Below the pieces are notes generated by a model. The model worked only from the letters and a program-made list of their open reading frames with translations. It was not told where the DNA came from and made no database searches. A stretch of 64,000 nucleotides of DNA, from NCBI GenBank assembly GCA_963576565.1, contig OY755044.1, positions 48,255,134-48,319,133 of the forward strand, read 5' to 3'. The translations under genes and the position numbers were made by a program. Shown here piece by piece: positions 43,001 to 55,393 of this stretch. Source of the DNA: Aspidapion aeneum (lineage: Eukaryota; Arthropoda; Insecta; Coleoptera; Brentidae). Within the stretch, counting starts at the first letter, position 1. Each line of letters opens with the position of its first letter.

Positions 43001-45697
43001 CGAAGAAGTATTTAAACTATTATTGGATGCAACATTATTTTCAGAAATACGAGCGTTAGATGAGTGAGACTGATTGGATGTAGAAGATTGCTCTCGGATT
43101 GTAGAAGTGCCTGAATTATTATTTGACCTATTGGATTGATTTGAATTATTTGACCTATTCGTAGTATTGGGGTTATGTGACCTACTCTGAGGATGAGCAT
43201 TACTTGACCTAGCAGTAGAAGAGTTCGTGCGATATGAATTATTATTTGCCTCAGAATGTAAAGAATGCGAATTGTTGAAGGATCTAGCATTTGCAGAACT
43301 TGAAGATCGAAAATTATTAGAAGATGGTTGTCGATTTTGTGATCTACTAAAACCTGATTCACTATGCTGTACTGCATAAATCGTTGTAGGACGTTGTCGA
43401 TCTGATGGAGGTCGACGATAAGCCAATTCTGGTTCGACTGAATTCCTAGCATTGGTGGGAGGGGGAACAAAGCGTTGAAGGCGTTGTTCATTCGCTTCGA
43501 TAGACCTAGCTTCCCTAAATAATTCGTCCACAGAATAAATGCTAGATGGTAAACGTCTTTGAATATCAGGTAAAAGTAGACGACGTATGATTCTAACACG
43601 CTGAAGCTCACCAGGCATAACCGGAAGCTTTCTAAAAAGACTTTGGATGCTAATGAAAAAGGTTGTTACTTTTTCTTGTGCGCCCTGCGTTCTTTGTTTG
43701 ATTTCTGCCCACAAATCCTCGTCATATTCGTCACTTAGAAAAACATCTAACAACTGCCGAGTAAAATCGTCCCAAGAGCGAAATGATCCATTCCTGAAAA
43801 AGTGCAAAGCCTCATCGTCTAACAACAGAGGTGCAGAATCTAGTAAACACTCCTTCGATACATTATATGCTCGTCTCAGCTCTTCGATTCTTTCAAGAAA
43901 ATTTGTGACACTAGTTCGTCCGGTGTATTTTAATTTCCATCGTGAAACATCAAACGATAAATCTCTAGAATCACGAAATGAAGTACCTCTGCCACGCAGA
44001 GAAGAAAACTCCAATTCATCTAATCGTCGAGCCAAATCGGGATAGTCCTCGTAGAAAGAATTACTAGGTCTAGGTACCCTAGAATAGTTACTCTCAGGAG
44101 GAACCCGTTCTCTATTAGGAGGATACGGACCAGATCTATTAACATCAGCATGAGATTGGTGATTGGTAGTGAAAGTTGGTTGACGCTGTGAAGGCCTCGA
44201 AGAAATATGGGGTACAAAATAAGGCAGATCGGTAGAAGATGAAGACCTCATATCTTTATTGGACAACTGCGGTTCAGGGATACCTCGCACTGGATGATTG
44301 CCCGTCGATGGTCTGTTTTCAGGGTCTAGAATCGTGGAATTTAATTGCGTAAAGTGTTGTAAAGGTCTAGAAGATGTTTCGTTATCTAGATATGAATTAT
44401 TAAAACGTTCAGGACCATGCCGATTTACCGAGGGATGATATTCAGGATTACCTGGTATCCACTGTTGAACAAGAGGCTCATCAAAGTGAACTCGCGAACC
44501 CCTTCGTTCAGAAATATGGAATTCAGAAGGCTCATTTACCGAACTAAAATGAATTTCTCGTTGAGGTGGTGGTCTACTTGATCTTTCTGGTTCATTCAGC
44601 AAACAGTACTGACCCCTAACAATTTGAGATAAAGCTGGTTGTGGAGTTTGATACTCGAGAGGGTCAAATGAAATTAAAGATTGGGGTACAACATTGGAAG
44701 CATGAGCAGTGTGGGATGGTTGATGTAAGTTTGGTCCATCAGAAAAGGTGGATTGTGGAACTTGAGTAGGAATAGAAGGATGTGGTATTTCCGCTCTATT
44801 ATGTTCAAGTTTATTAAAGAAATCCTCAAGAGGTCTCTCAGAGGTTGATTGAGGTGCTATAGAATGATGGAGTTGATGATCCTCAACCACCAAGCGAGGC
44901 GTAACTCTCGAACGATCAACTACCCCTATACCTTGACTTTCCCCCACTTCATTACCTACAACACGATCCTCGCTTCTATTCAACGCTTCCTGCCTACTTC
45001 TGGTATGATTCGAGTAAAGGGTTGGATTACTAGCCCGATGACCAGGTCCTAAAGACTCAAGAGTAGACTGAGCCGGGAATTGAACAACATTTAAAGGAGG
45101 AGGACTACTAGAAAGAAGATCACTCCTACCTGATGGTTCTTGGCTACTACCGATATTAACCAAATCGTAAGAAACTGGTGTACGTACAGGCATCGCTGGG
45201 CTGACTACCACTGGTTGCAACACATCAGTAGGTTCTGGCTCTAATGGTCGAGAAACCTCCTCTACCCTAACTTCAATCAAGGGACTAGCAGCAGGTAACT
45301 GTTCGTAAACCAAATTTAACTCACCAATCAATTGAGTGCACCTATTTGACAACTCTAAAAGCAACGCCTTGTCATGCTCATCAGTACAGCGGATGCGAGT
45401 AAGTCTCAAGTTCACATGAATCAAGCGAGAGTAAAATCGTTTAAATTCGTTTTCCCTATTGGCAGCGTTAAATGAAGCTAACTCCGTGCTCAAATACTGA
45501 AGCTTAGCTCGACATGTCAGCAGTTCTGTAACTGGATCTTTATTAGTACCTTCTGGCGTTAAACATCTACCACGACGTTCCTCTCGCAGTACTGCACGCA
45601 AATCTTCCCTACGACCGTTCATTGTTTGTTGTACCGGCAGACCACGTATCTCCAACTCATACTGAAGCTCATCATTATTTAGCCTATTTACCTCCAT
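40056..45697 (-). pseudogene. gag-pol: Broken Gag-Pol polyprotein gene, unit 4
   Basis: Gag, knuckles and the start of protease read normally from 45697 down to about 42465. A 373-bp deletion (between the bases matching 17214 and 17588 of unit 2) then removes the protease C-terminus and the first RT block and shifts the frame; translation would end at 42440. RT from the LSTLDIKSAYWQ block through integrase is open from 42347 to 40530. There a two-base change (caag to cact on the plus strand) makes a stop after HWDK, and the C-terminal 156 residues follow as a separate frame. Protease, RT and integrase cannot be made as one protein. Gag alone is intact, so this unit could still supply particle protein. 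The deletion endpoints share only the dinucleotide TC. Confidence 0.95.
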
Positions 45698-45854
45698 TGT
45701 TACGAATTAAACAAATAATGAGTAAACGCAAAATTAAAAAAAAATTCTTTTTAATTATAATAATCTGTCTTGTCACGACCAGGGACAAACCCCACCCTTG
45801 CCAAGCAACAAAAAAAAGAAAAGAAACCCCTCAAAAAGAAAACTTTTAATGTTT

Positions 45855-46755
45855 GGGGCACTCTGTATTTAGCCGTATAAATTTTTTTAAAAAATTTTTA
45901 GGGACACCCTATACAGCGATGAGTATTCAAAAAAAAAATTTTAGAGACACTCTATACACAGTGGTGAATACCAAAGAAAATTTTTAGGGACACTCTGTAT
46001 ATAGCAGTGAATAATAAAAAAAATTATTTCAGGGACACTCTGTACACAAAAAATTTTTAGAGACACTCTATATACAGTGGTGAATACCAAAGAAAATTTC
46101 TAGGGACACTCTGTATATAGCAGTGAATAATAAAAAAAATTATTTCAGGGACACTCTATACACAGTAGTGAATAAAAAAATTTTTTTTTTTGGGGCACTC
46201 TGTATATAATAGTGAATATTAAAATTAATATTTTAGGGACACTCTGTAAACAGCGATGAGTATTAAAAAAAAAAAAGTTTAGGGACACTCTATATACAGT
46301 AGTGAGTATAAAAAAAAATTTTTTTAGGGACACTCTATATACAGCGATGAGTATTCAGAAAAATTTTAGGGACACTCTATATACAGTAGTGAGTATAAAA
46401 AAAAATTTTGGGACACTCTGTATACAGTAGTAAAAATTAAAAAAAAAATTTGGGACACTCTGTATACAGCGATGAGTATCCAAAAAAAAAAATTTTAGAG
46501 ACACTCTATATACAGCAAGCCCAAAAACTCTGTTCTTTTTTTTTGAAAACGTAAAAAAATTAACTTTTCATTTTCTGGGCACCCTGTATACAGCAGCGCC
46601 TAAACAAAACTATTTTGGGGTACCTATATATGGACAAGCCTCGCCCAGTATACCTTGTAGATCAGTAACACTCTGTATACTGGGACAGAGTCGGGACCGG
46701 AGTTTTGAACACTCTGTCTAATAAAAAAAAAACACCCTGTATACAGTGACAGGGT
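45855..46755 (-). repeat. Short tandem repeats (about 43 bp) in LTR 4
   Basis: Same array as in LTR 1. One early unit is shortened (gggacaccctatacagcgatgag near 45900). Confidence 0.9.
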
Positions 46756-46809
46756 AAAAGAAAAGTGTCAAGGGTTTTTCTAACCACTTTGTATCAAGTG
46801 ACAAAGGGG
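46670..46809. other. Three hairpins with covarying stems in LTR 4
   Basis: Stems and loops match LTR 1 at all paired positions. Confidence 0.65.
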
Positions 46810-47540
46810 CAAAAGAAATGCCAAAATTTATTATTTAAAATAAATACCTAATACTAGTTATTATTACCTACTAGGTATCAGTAATTATCAGTATATATAA
46901 ATTTTGTACATCTGTGTGGGTACCTACACCGCAAAACACAACGCAAAAAACTTAAAAGGACGCCAAGAGAAAACTACAAAATAGCTGCGCTATGTTGCCG
47001 CCGTTACTGCAACTAACACCGCGTAGTTAATCTTATTTATTTTTTTTTTTTGACAGTAAGGAAAAAAACACCCCTTACTCTGCCCTGAACAAATCAGCTA
47101 AGCAGCTTACAGTAGTAAGGGTAAACTAACCCCTTACACTGCTGTAAAAAAAAAATAATAATAACGCAAAACAAAACGACCTTTTAGCGCATTCTGAAGG
47201 GAATCCATACAAAAAAAATCGCCTAACCTAACCTAACCATTTTTTTTGAAATACAAAACTGCAAAAGAATATTGTTAAAAAACCGCCAGGGGTACCAATT
47301 TGTTATATTTTATAATGAACTATATCTATATGGGGTTCATCTTGCCAAATAATGAAATAAAAATAAAAGGTTTTAACTTCAATAAATTTTATTTCACAGG
47401 AAGAATTTTCCGTGACAATATTCTTCTACAGTTTTATATTTTCACTAATTTTAAACCTCTTTTAAAAATATTCTTTTTATCCCTAATATGCGCCTATTTG
47501 GCTTTTAAACCACTTTTAAAAATATTCTTTATATTCCTAA

Positions 47541-48835
47541 TATGCGCATATTTACTAGCTAAACCTAAACCTAGAGTCGAATAAGCCTTAATTAAAATGG
47601 ATCTTACTTGAAAAATTAATAACCACAGTCCAGTCAAACTTTTTTTTATCTGTACATCCAAATTTTTCCAACTATTTGTCAAGTCTCTAACTCTGATTAG
47701 AATCCTTATTCGTCGAAATTCATACTTCTGAGCATAGTTCTAATTCGTCACAATTCTTAACTTGGGATTAATTCTAATTCGTCAGAATTCTTAATTCTGT
47801 TTATAATTCTGATACGTGAAGATTCCCTCCAGAATTCTTTTGGAGACCTAAAAGAAAAACAGGTTTTTGGAACACACCTTAAGGCAACTAGGCAGAGGAC
47901 TAAATGATTGGGTAATTGATTACTTCTAATTAATAATAAAAAAACAAAAATTAAATAATTCAACGGATAAATTACTAAAATTAATGAAAATTTACTATAG
48001 TTATGCTTTAGTAATTTAATGTTCAAATTTGTCAAATAAATGGCCATTAACTATGACAATCTGAACAGCCCAACTGTCAATTAGTTAATATCATTACCAT
48101 TATTATTATTTTACCTACAAACGATTGATAAAGAAAAATAGAGATTTTGACTAGCGTGAACGCCCCTTAACATATAACGAAAATTAATCATCAAAAGTGA
48201 CTACCATTTAATCCTATATATATATTTTTCCTAAAACAAGAAGCAATAAGCTGTTTAAAGAAAAATTGGCCCAACTGAGTCGTAATTAGCTTATAGAAAA
48301 TCAAAATTTATGAAGTAAATTAGGAAATATGGACTTACCAATTTAGGTCGGGCTGCGAATCACAAAAAGAAAACTTCTTTTAAACACAAAACCCAGTTTT
48401 AAATATCCCTCAGGGATCGTTTTACTGACGTAAAAATAACTTAGCTTTTGGTTTAAAATATATAAAAAATCTTTTAGAGATTTGCTTCCTGCGCTTCTCA
48501 CAGCATGGAAGTTTGTAAAAATGTCCCTCCTAAAGGGTTTCCATTCTCCTTTATAGGTTCGCATCCCCCCCCAAAAGTGATCCATAAATCCATAAAATTC
48601 GCGAATTTTCGAGATTTTTAAAGAAATGAAAAACAGAGACAACAAGATAAAATCTAATGAGAAATAAGGATCGGAACACTCTTCCAGAAAGTGTGTTTCC
48701 GGTTGCCATCTTTATTTCCAATCCAAGAATTAATCAAAATTCACACCTAAAGTTAACACTCTTAGAGCACACATGTGTAAGAAAAGGACAAAGAAACTAA
48801 AGCCGTACAAGTGGTCAATTTTGGAGCCTTCGAAA
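47541..48835 (-). repeat. Tandem duplication inside LTR 4, first copy
   Basis: This 1295-bp segment runs from TATGCGCATATTT to TTCGAAA and is repeated immediately to its right. The other three LTRs have it once. The junction joins cgaaa to tatgcgc with only two or three bases of shared sequence. Confidence 0.92.
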
Positions 48836-50132
48836 TATGCGCATATTTACTAGCTAAACCTAAACCTAGAGTCGAATAAGCCTTAATTAAAATGGATCTT
48901 ACTTGAAAAATTAATAACCACAGTCCAGTCAAACTTTTTTTTATCTGTACATCCAAATTTTTCCAACTATTTGTCAAGTCTCTAACTCTGATTAGAATCC
49001 TTATTCGTCGAAATTCATACTTCTGAGCATAGTTCTAATTCGTCACAATTCTTAACTTGGGATTAATTCTAATTCGTCAGAATTCTTAATTCTGTTTATA
49101 ATTCTGATACGTGAAGATTCCCTCCAGAATTCTTTTGGAGACCTAAAAGAAAAACAGGTTTTTGGAACACACCTTAAGGCAACTAGGCAGAGGACTAAAT
49201 GATTGGGTAATTGATTACTTCTAATTAATAATAAAAAAAACAAAAATTAAATAATTCAACGGATAAATTACTAAAATTAATGAAAATTTACTATAGTTAT
49301 GCTTTAGTAATTTAATGTTCAAATTTGTCAAATAAATGGCCATTAACTATGACAATCTGAACAGCCCAACTGTCAATTAGTTAATATCATTACCATTATT
49401 ATTATTTTACCTACAAACGATTGATAAAGAAAAATAGAGATTTTGACTAGCGTGAACGCCCCTTAACATATAACGAAAATTAATCATCAAAAGTGACTAC
49501 CATTTAATCCTATATATATATTTTTCCTAAAACAAGAAGCAATAAGCTGTTTAAAGAAAAATTGGCCCAACTGAGTCGTAATTAGCTTATAGAAAATCAA
49601 AATTTATGAAGTAAATTAGGAAATGTGGACTTACCAATTTAGGTCGGGCTGCGAATCACAAAAAGAAAACTTCTTTTAAACACAAAACCCAGTTTTAAAT
49701 ATCCCTCAGGGATCGTTTTACTGACGTAAAAATAACTTAGCTTTTGGTTTAAAATATATAAAAAATCTTTTAGAGATTTGCTTCCTGCGCTTCTCACAGC
49801 ATGGAAGTTTGTAAAAATGTCCCTCCTAAAGGGTTTCCATTCTCCTTTATAGGTTCGCATCCCCCCCCCAAAAGTGATCCATAAATCCATAAAATTCGCG
49901 AATTTTCGAGATTTTTAAAGAAATGAAAAACAGAGACAACAAGATAAAATCTAATGAGAAATAAGGATCGGAACACTCTTCCAGAAAGTGTGTTTCCGGT
50001 TGCCATCTTTATTTCCAATCCAAGAATTAATCAAAATTCACACCTAAAGTTAACACTCTTAGAGCACACATGTGTAAGAAAAGGACAAAGAAACTAAAGC
50101 CGTACAAGTGGTCAATTTTGGAGCCTTCGAAA
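48836..50132 (-). repeat. Tandem duplication inside LTR 4, second copy
   Basis: Near-identical to the first copy, with small differences such as atgtggactta for atatggactta and one more C in the poly-C run near 49861. The two copies together explain why this LTR is 6.3 kb rather than 5.0 kb. Confidence 0.92.
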
Positions 50133-51946
50133 TTGCGTACCATGTTTCAGAAAAATTACCATATTGCCATGTCTTAAACAAAGTGTTTCCATTTCAGGAA
50201 AAGTACTCTTGAAAATAAAAAAATGAAAGGGTCTTGACTAAAATCAGTTAATTGGGACTCTAATTCAGTCCAAATAATTATTTAGACACTTAATTAGTAT
50301 ACTTGATTGTGCAAGAATAAATTAGGAGTTCCGAAAGGTGCTAGGAAATTCACGACGACCAGAGCGGCAACGCCGCATTTATCGCGATTGTTTTCACAGG
50401 CACAAAAGACGGTACGATTTTTAGTGTAATGTTTTGATTTTGAACTCGCGACAATAAGTTATTCGAAATAATTATTACTAAATAATACGTTAAATGTTTC
50501 CTGATCAAAGAAATGAATTAAGTGTTTTGTGGAACTAACCTAGGAATAAAAGAAGAATAAAACAATAGATGGAACAGAGCATTGAAAGTCAGGTAGGTAA
50601 ACAATAGTAAAATAGATAAATCTAGGTACTATAACTATTCTATCTTTATGTTTTAGTCTATGAAATAGCCGTGGACTGACGTAATGCTTATAGATAAAAT
50701 AGCTAACTCCTAGGAAATGTCGTAGATCACTGCGAAAAAGAGTAGACAAAATTATAGACAAATGGGCTAGGAAATAGATGAACTAGACTACTGAATATAA
50801 ATATTGACGATGCAATACAAATAATATATGACGGATATGGCGTTTTGTAAAGAGAAATCAGGTAGGTCCAAATTTGTAAGTAGAAAAAGACAAAATAGAC
50901 AAATAGATAAATTACCTACTTTGGTCTATGTACTAAAAGCTACCACAGACATGAAAATTTGTACGTCTATAAACGATGGGATGAAGAAGATAATACAACC
51001 ACAACGAAGTTTGAGATGTTTACAGAAAGGCAATTATAACTTAATTTTGATGTGTCACTAGACAAATAGAAAAACTAGACAACCAGAGAAGATTATGTAT
51101 GGTTGAATAGAAAATGGTTAAGAAGCAAGAGATCTTATGAAGGTATCTCCAATGACATAAATAGAAAATAGGTAAATATATTAATTACTTGCTTTTATCT
51201 ATTTTAGATAAGGAGAAAATAGTCAGAGGTACAAGCGTTAGATAATGGTTGAAAGATGACATGTAGAAGATAAAGCAATTAAAAACAAATCCAAAGCACC
51301 ATCATGGAATCAGAAAGGCAATGAACTAATGCCAAATAGGTACTGAGGGTCAAACAACATGCTTAAGTGTTAAATTTAAGTATTTGATATTTTGTTTTTT
51401 TTAGTTTTTATTTTGAGTCTCAAAACAATAAATAAATATTTTATTTTGGCTAATTGATTACTTTAATTAAATACAAATAACAACTAAATAAATGTTGGCT
51501 CTAAACTTTTTAATATTTGGCGTACGTGCTAGTCAAATTTATTATGAATTGATGAATAAATTAATTATAGCATATACTTTAATTTTTACAGTTAACAACA
51601 AAGAAAAAGAATACCATTAGTCTCTGCAAACTAGTTTTACCTTAGTATTCCAAAAACATGTCTTTCAGTTCCAGCAGGACTCTCTCCCTGTTTCCGTTCT
51701 TCCTGCAGTTTGGCTTTACCAGTTATCAGGTAGTTTCTATTAACTTATTATAATTAGATGTACAAAACGCATACTGGTTAATGACTTCAGCCTAACTAAT
51801 CTAATCTCTTCAGTAAGTTTAATTTTAGGGCAAAAGGGACGAAAGAGGTATACAAGGGGAGGTTTTTAAATATTTAACTGAAAGCATTAAAGATTACTAT
51901 TATTTTTCCCTTTTTGGGGAATAGGCTCTTTTCACAGCAACCTCAT

Positions 51947-51974
51947 TGTTACGTGGCAAATCTTGCCCGTAACA
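51947..51974. other. Terminal palindrome at the outer edge of the array
   Basis: Same 28-bp bulged hairpin as at the other LTR tips. Here it borders non-element DNA and fixes the retrotransposon boundary. Confidence 0.8.
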
Positions 51975-51985
51975 AACTGCGTGAT

Positions 51986-52460
51986 AGTCCAGTCAACGAG
52001 AGGGTTGTAGAGTGCATGAAGGCGGGGAGAATTTTTCTCTCCGGGGATAGTTTTAGGGTAGTTAGGACATTAACATATCAAAAGTCCCCACCTCTAGCCC
52101 CCCCCGCTTCAGTGGCAGAGGGGGGTAAGAAGGTGCAATTTTTCGGTTTTTTGCCTATAACTCGATTACGGCTCGGTGTACAAAAAAAAATGTAATATTA
52201 AAAATTAAAGAGCATTAAATTCCCTACAAAATTTGTATGCTAACCTGAACTTTAACCGTAACAAATTTTGAGATAGTGGCAAGCAAAAACCGTTAATTTT
52301 TGCAAACACACATTTTTGCCCCATATTTTTATCAGACTTCTTCATCTAAAACATTTGTTTTTAATTTTCGAAAAAATCGTAAATAACGACAATGTAGTGC
52401 ATTCAATTTTGAAAAATAAATTTATTTATCTTTAAATATGTGATCATAAATAAAAAGTTA
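51986..52460 (+). repeat. Left inverted arm of the 2.9-kb element
   Basis: Pairs in reverse complement with 54430-54899. Similarity is strong for about 400 bases and fades inward. A small ORF reading from the LTR into this arm (51914-52195) is a chance product of the junction. Confidence 0.7.
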
Positions 52461-52930
52461 CAGGTGTTTTAGTTTTAAGTTGATATTGCTGATTTTCTAC
52501 AAAAAACTGTATAATTACTTTTACTATCACCTTCTTAATCATCATCATCATGAGTCTTCGGTCAAGCTATCGACCTTAAGGGCACTAGGACCGGGGTAAA
52601 TAAGAGGAATAAGTATTATTTAAAAGGAAACTTAAGGAAAAACGTTCCCACTCCAGTTGGAATCACAATTGAAGTATTATTATTATTTTTAAGGGTTATA
52701 AATTTATTGAGCCAGCTAAATTGGATTGGATACCTAGTCATTGATCGTTTAGGTTTTACACGTATAATAAGAATAATTTTTAGATTGATCTATATCAGTT
52801 AGCCTTCTATAAAGCATTCTTAACATATTGTATTTTCTATGCCTACAAATTTTAAATTCATATTGCATATGGAATAAAACGAAAACTTATACATCGGTAG
52901 ATACAAAAATGGATTCAAGTCTGTACGAAC

Positions 52931-53020
52931 GTGGTAATATTTAGATAGAGGTAGTGTGAAAATCTTTATAATTAATATTATTATAATTATTTTGTTTGTC
53001 TTCCTTTTTTGAATTTCTGG
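52931..53020 (+). repeat. 90-bp direct repeat inside the 2.9-kb element, copy 1
   Basis: Shares TAATATTT(A/G)GATA, GTGAAAAT and the AATTATAATTATTTTGTTTGTC core with copy 2 at 53301-53390. The copies are diverged, so the duplication is old. The element's interior from 52461 to 54429 holds nothing else I recognise. Confidence 0.6.
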
Positions 53021-53300
53021 CTCGAATCCTTCATCTTCATTATGATTGATTAAAACGAAGCAGCTACATTTGGTGCTGTTGTAGTCAGTTACGCATCTAC
53101 AAAAAAGCATGTTTAACATTTTTCTTGATGCCACTGAATATTTGGTGAAGGCTGGAACTATACAGTTTGCTTTAGATTCTCAACCACATAGTTCTGGAGC
53201 TAGCTAATTTGATAACCAAAGGTGTATATAGTTACTTGATATTATGTTTTAAGTTTATGTTGTTTTGGTGTTAACACACTTGGGAAATGTGATAATAAGT

Positions 53301-53390
53301 CGGAGTAATATTTGGATAAGGGTGATGTGAAAATGTTTGCAACTAATGTAATTATAATTATTTTGTTTGTCGTGCTTTCTTAGGTTTCTG
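53301..53390 (+). repeat. 90-bp direct repeat inside the 2.9-kb element, copy 2
   Basis: Diverged partner of 52931-53020. Confidence 0.6.
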
Positions 53391-54429
53391 CTGCACGTCA
53401 ATAGTTCCATATTTGCCTCTGATTTTATAAATAAAGGACATCTGTCGGCATTAGGGAACTTTCAGAAGAGACACCATTTTAGCAGGTATAACCGTTAAGC
53501 AAGTTCTACTTCAGCATGCAAAGAGCAGGGATTGTAAAACACTTTAGCTGGTTTTTGGATTTTAGGGTATTTTTGGTAAAGCTTTATAAATCCTAGCTGA
53601 CCCCTCCAAAATGCGTCTGATGTTCAATCGTAAGCAGTAACAGCATGCAGGGACAAATTAATCCTAGCTGCTGCATTTCGTAGATGGAATATGCAATTTC
53701 TACTTATCCCTGAAAGGATTTATAAGTGGAGTATTTACGACCTGGATTACGAAAAAATCTTTGTTCTACATTGACGACTGTATGGAGTTTGAAATTGTAG
53801 AGCTCACAATATCCTGTGATGCTTGCAGCGTTGTGATTATCTGTACTTTATTAAAGTTTTTCTTTAAGTAATTTTATAAGACAATATCTGCTTTTAGGAT
53901 TGGAAAGAAATTCCTGACTTACACTAATTAGATTATCAAAAGTTAAATAAACTGATTTTTTAACACAATAGTGTCTTTTTTTGCAGCCATTGCACTCACA
54001 ATCTTAGAAGATTGAATTTATTTAATTCAATGCTCTAAGAAAACAACAGAGCAAAACTTGCCTAAGTAATGGGTCTTGAAGAATTTGACTTAGGTATTCA
54101 CTACAAAGGTTGGTTGGTTGGGTCGGTTTATTAGGTTGGTTAATAAGGTTGTTTTAATAATTGAGGATCTTTTTTGCCTCCAAATCGTATGCAATAAAAA
54201 GACCACATCATAGTTTGATTATTTTGAACACAAGATTTACAAAAATTGGTCCAATTTTGGATCCGCCACTGCCTTTAATTATATTTTTTGTATATTAAAA
54301 TATGTTTATTCAGTTTATTTTATCAAATGTATCACTCGTGAATAATACAAAAAAATAATAAAAAAGAAATGTATTTGTGAAAATTAATAAATTTGGTTAA
54401 AAATTTTAATTTGCTGTATCTTTTGATAT

Positions 54430-54899
54430 GTTATAGATAAGGTAGTAAATGCTACACATTTTTAAAGTAAATGGATTGGTTTACAGCTTTCATATTAAGA
54501 AATTTCTTTTAAAACTAAAAACAAAAATGTTAGATGAACAAGTTTGACAAAAAATAAGGGGCAAAAATGTGTTTTTCAAAAATTAATGGTTTTTGGTGGC
54601 CACTATCTCATAATCTATTACACTTAAAGGTAAGGTATGCATAACCGTTTTGTAGGGAATTTGATACTCTTTAATTTTTATTAAACATTTTTTTGTACAA
54701 CGCGCCGTAATCGAGTTATAGACTTAAATCCGAAAAACGACACCTTATCACCCCCCTCCGCCACTGAAGCGGGAGGGCTAGGGGTGGGGACTTTTGATAT
54801 GTTAACGTCCTAACTACTCTAAACATATTCCCGGAGAGAAAAATTCTCTCCCCCTCCATGCACTCTACAAGCCCTTAATGGCCATTCATTGACTGAACT
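54430..54899 (-). repeat. Right inverted arm of the 2.9-kb element
   Basis: Reverse complement of the left arm. It retains the TGGCCATTAAGG segment missing from the left tip, so it is the more complete end. Confidence 0.7.
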
Positions 54900-55393
54900 T
54901 TGAATGACATCTTCAATAACGTGTACGATATGACATCTTAGTTTACCGATTATTTGTGACATCCACCGGCCCTCAGAGTCAAGTCAAACCAAGGCCAACA
55001 AAAAAAAATAGAGGTCACGACCCAAGGTCTGTAGATGATAGGTTGCCTGGTAACTCTATGGTTGAAGCGGGGTGAGAGGTGACAGCGCGTCATTTGGAGT
55101 GCCACAATTTGATTAGAGCGCATTGTTTACATGTATTTTTAAGTATTTTTAATCTACGATGGTTTATTTTTTACATTTGTGGTGTTTTTTCGGACTATAT
55201 TTATTTAAAAACTGTAAATACTTATTTTATTTTACTTATACTTTCTACTTGTAGTTATTTTAACGGACTTAAGAAGCTAAAAGCTTCCCAAGACATTGCT
55301 CCTTTGGGAATATTTGTTATAAGATACGTTTTATATTGGAGTTAGAACTTTTTATTTATTTTAATGAATTCGTTGCTTTAAGTGTTAAATACG
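54900..55393. other. Unassigned spacer
   Basis: No recognised element. It contains an 88-codon plus-strand ORF (55079-55345) rich in Phe, Tyr, Ile and Leu, as expected of a chance frame in AT-rich DNA; I do not call it a gene. Confidence 0.5.

Larger units (their letters stand above)
1..51974 (-). mobile_element. Tandem array of a Ty3/gypsy LTR retrotransposon, four units with shared LTRs
   Basis: The same block of about 13 kb recurs four times in the same orientation: the 3' noncoding sequence seen at position 1 returns at 12832, 25854 and 38482. Each block is an internal region (3' noncoding repeats plus a gag-pol ORF on the minus strand) followed on its right by one LTR. There is only one LTR between successive internal regions, so LTRs are shared. 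The array continues past the left end of the window. It ends at 51974, where the LTR sequence stops and unrelated DNA begins. Unit lengths differ mainly through the number of 202-bp repeats and small indels. Such arrays are expected from unequal LTR-LTR recombination or from insertion of a multimeric circle; the sequence does not decide between them. Collapse or mis-joining in assembly is also possible, but unit-specific variants argue for real copies. Confidence 0.93.
45698..51974 (-). repeat. Long terminal repeat 4 (6277 bp), outermost 5' LTR of the array
   Basis: It has the same ends and layout as LTR 1 but is about 1.3 kb longer because of an internal tandem duplication (47541-50132). Its 5' part carries private changes: gaaaaagacaaaatag near 50884, a shortened ggtctatgtac near 50925 and an 8-bp insertion near 51580. 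It ends with CGTAACA at 51974; the next bases (aactgcg) are flanking DNA and should contain the target-site duplication, whose partner lies outside the window. The CCTAA triplet is at 47222-47238. Confidence 0.88.
51986..54899. mobile_element. Noncoding element with long inverted terminal repeats
   Basis: The left arm starts AGTCCAGTCAA and the right arm, reverse complemented, starts AGTTCAGTCAA. Both then run through GTAGAGTGCATG, the long GGAGAGAA block, a run of Cs with CGCTTCAGTGGC, and TATAACTCGATTACGG, into AT-rich DNA. The left arm lacks about 10 bases near its tip. The interior has no ORF of note; it contains a 90-bp direct duplication and GGTT-rich DNA near 54105-54150. This looks like a nonautonomous DNA element of uncertain family. 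The array edge lies 11 bases from its left tip. Confidence 0.7.

Noticed and set aside
55079..55345. 88-codon plus-strand ORF as a host gene
   Set aside because: Composition is typical of chance AT-rich translation; no homology and no splice signals are evident.
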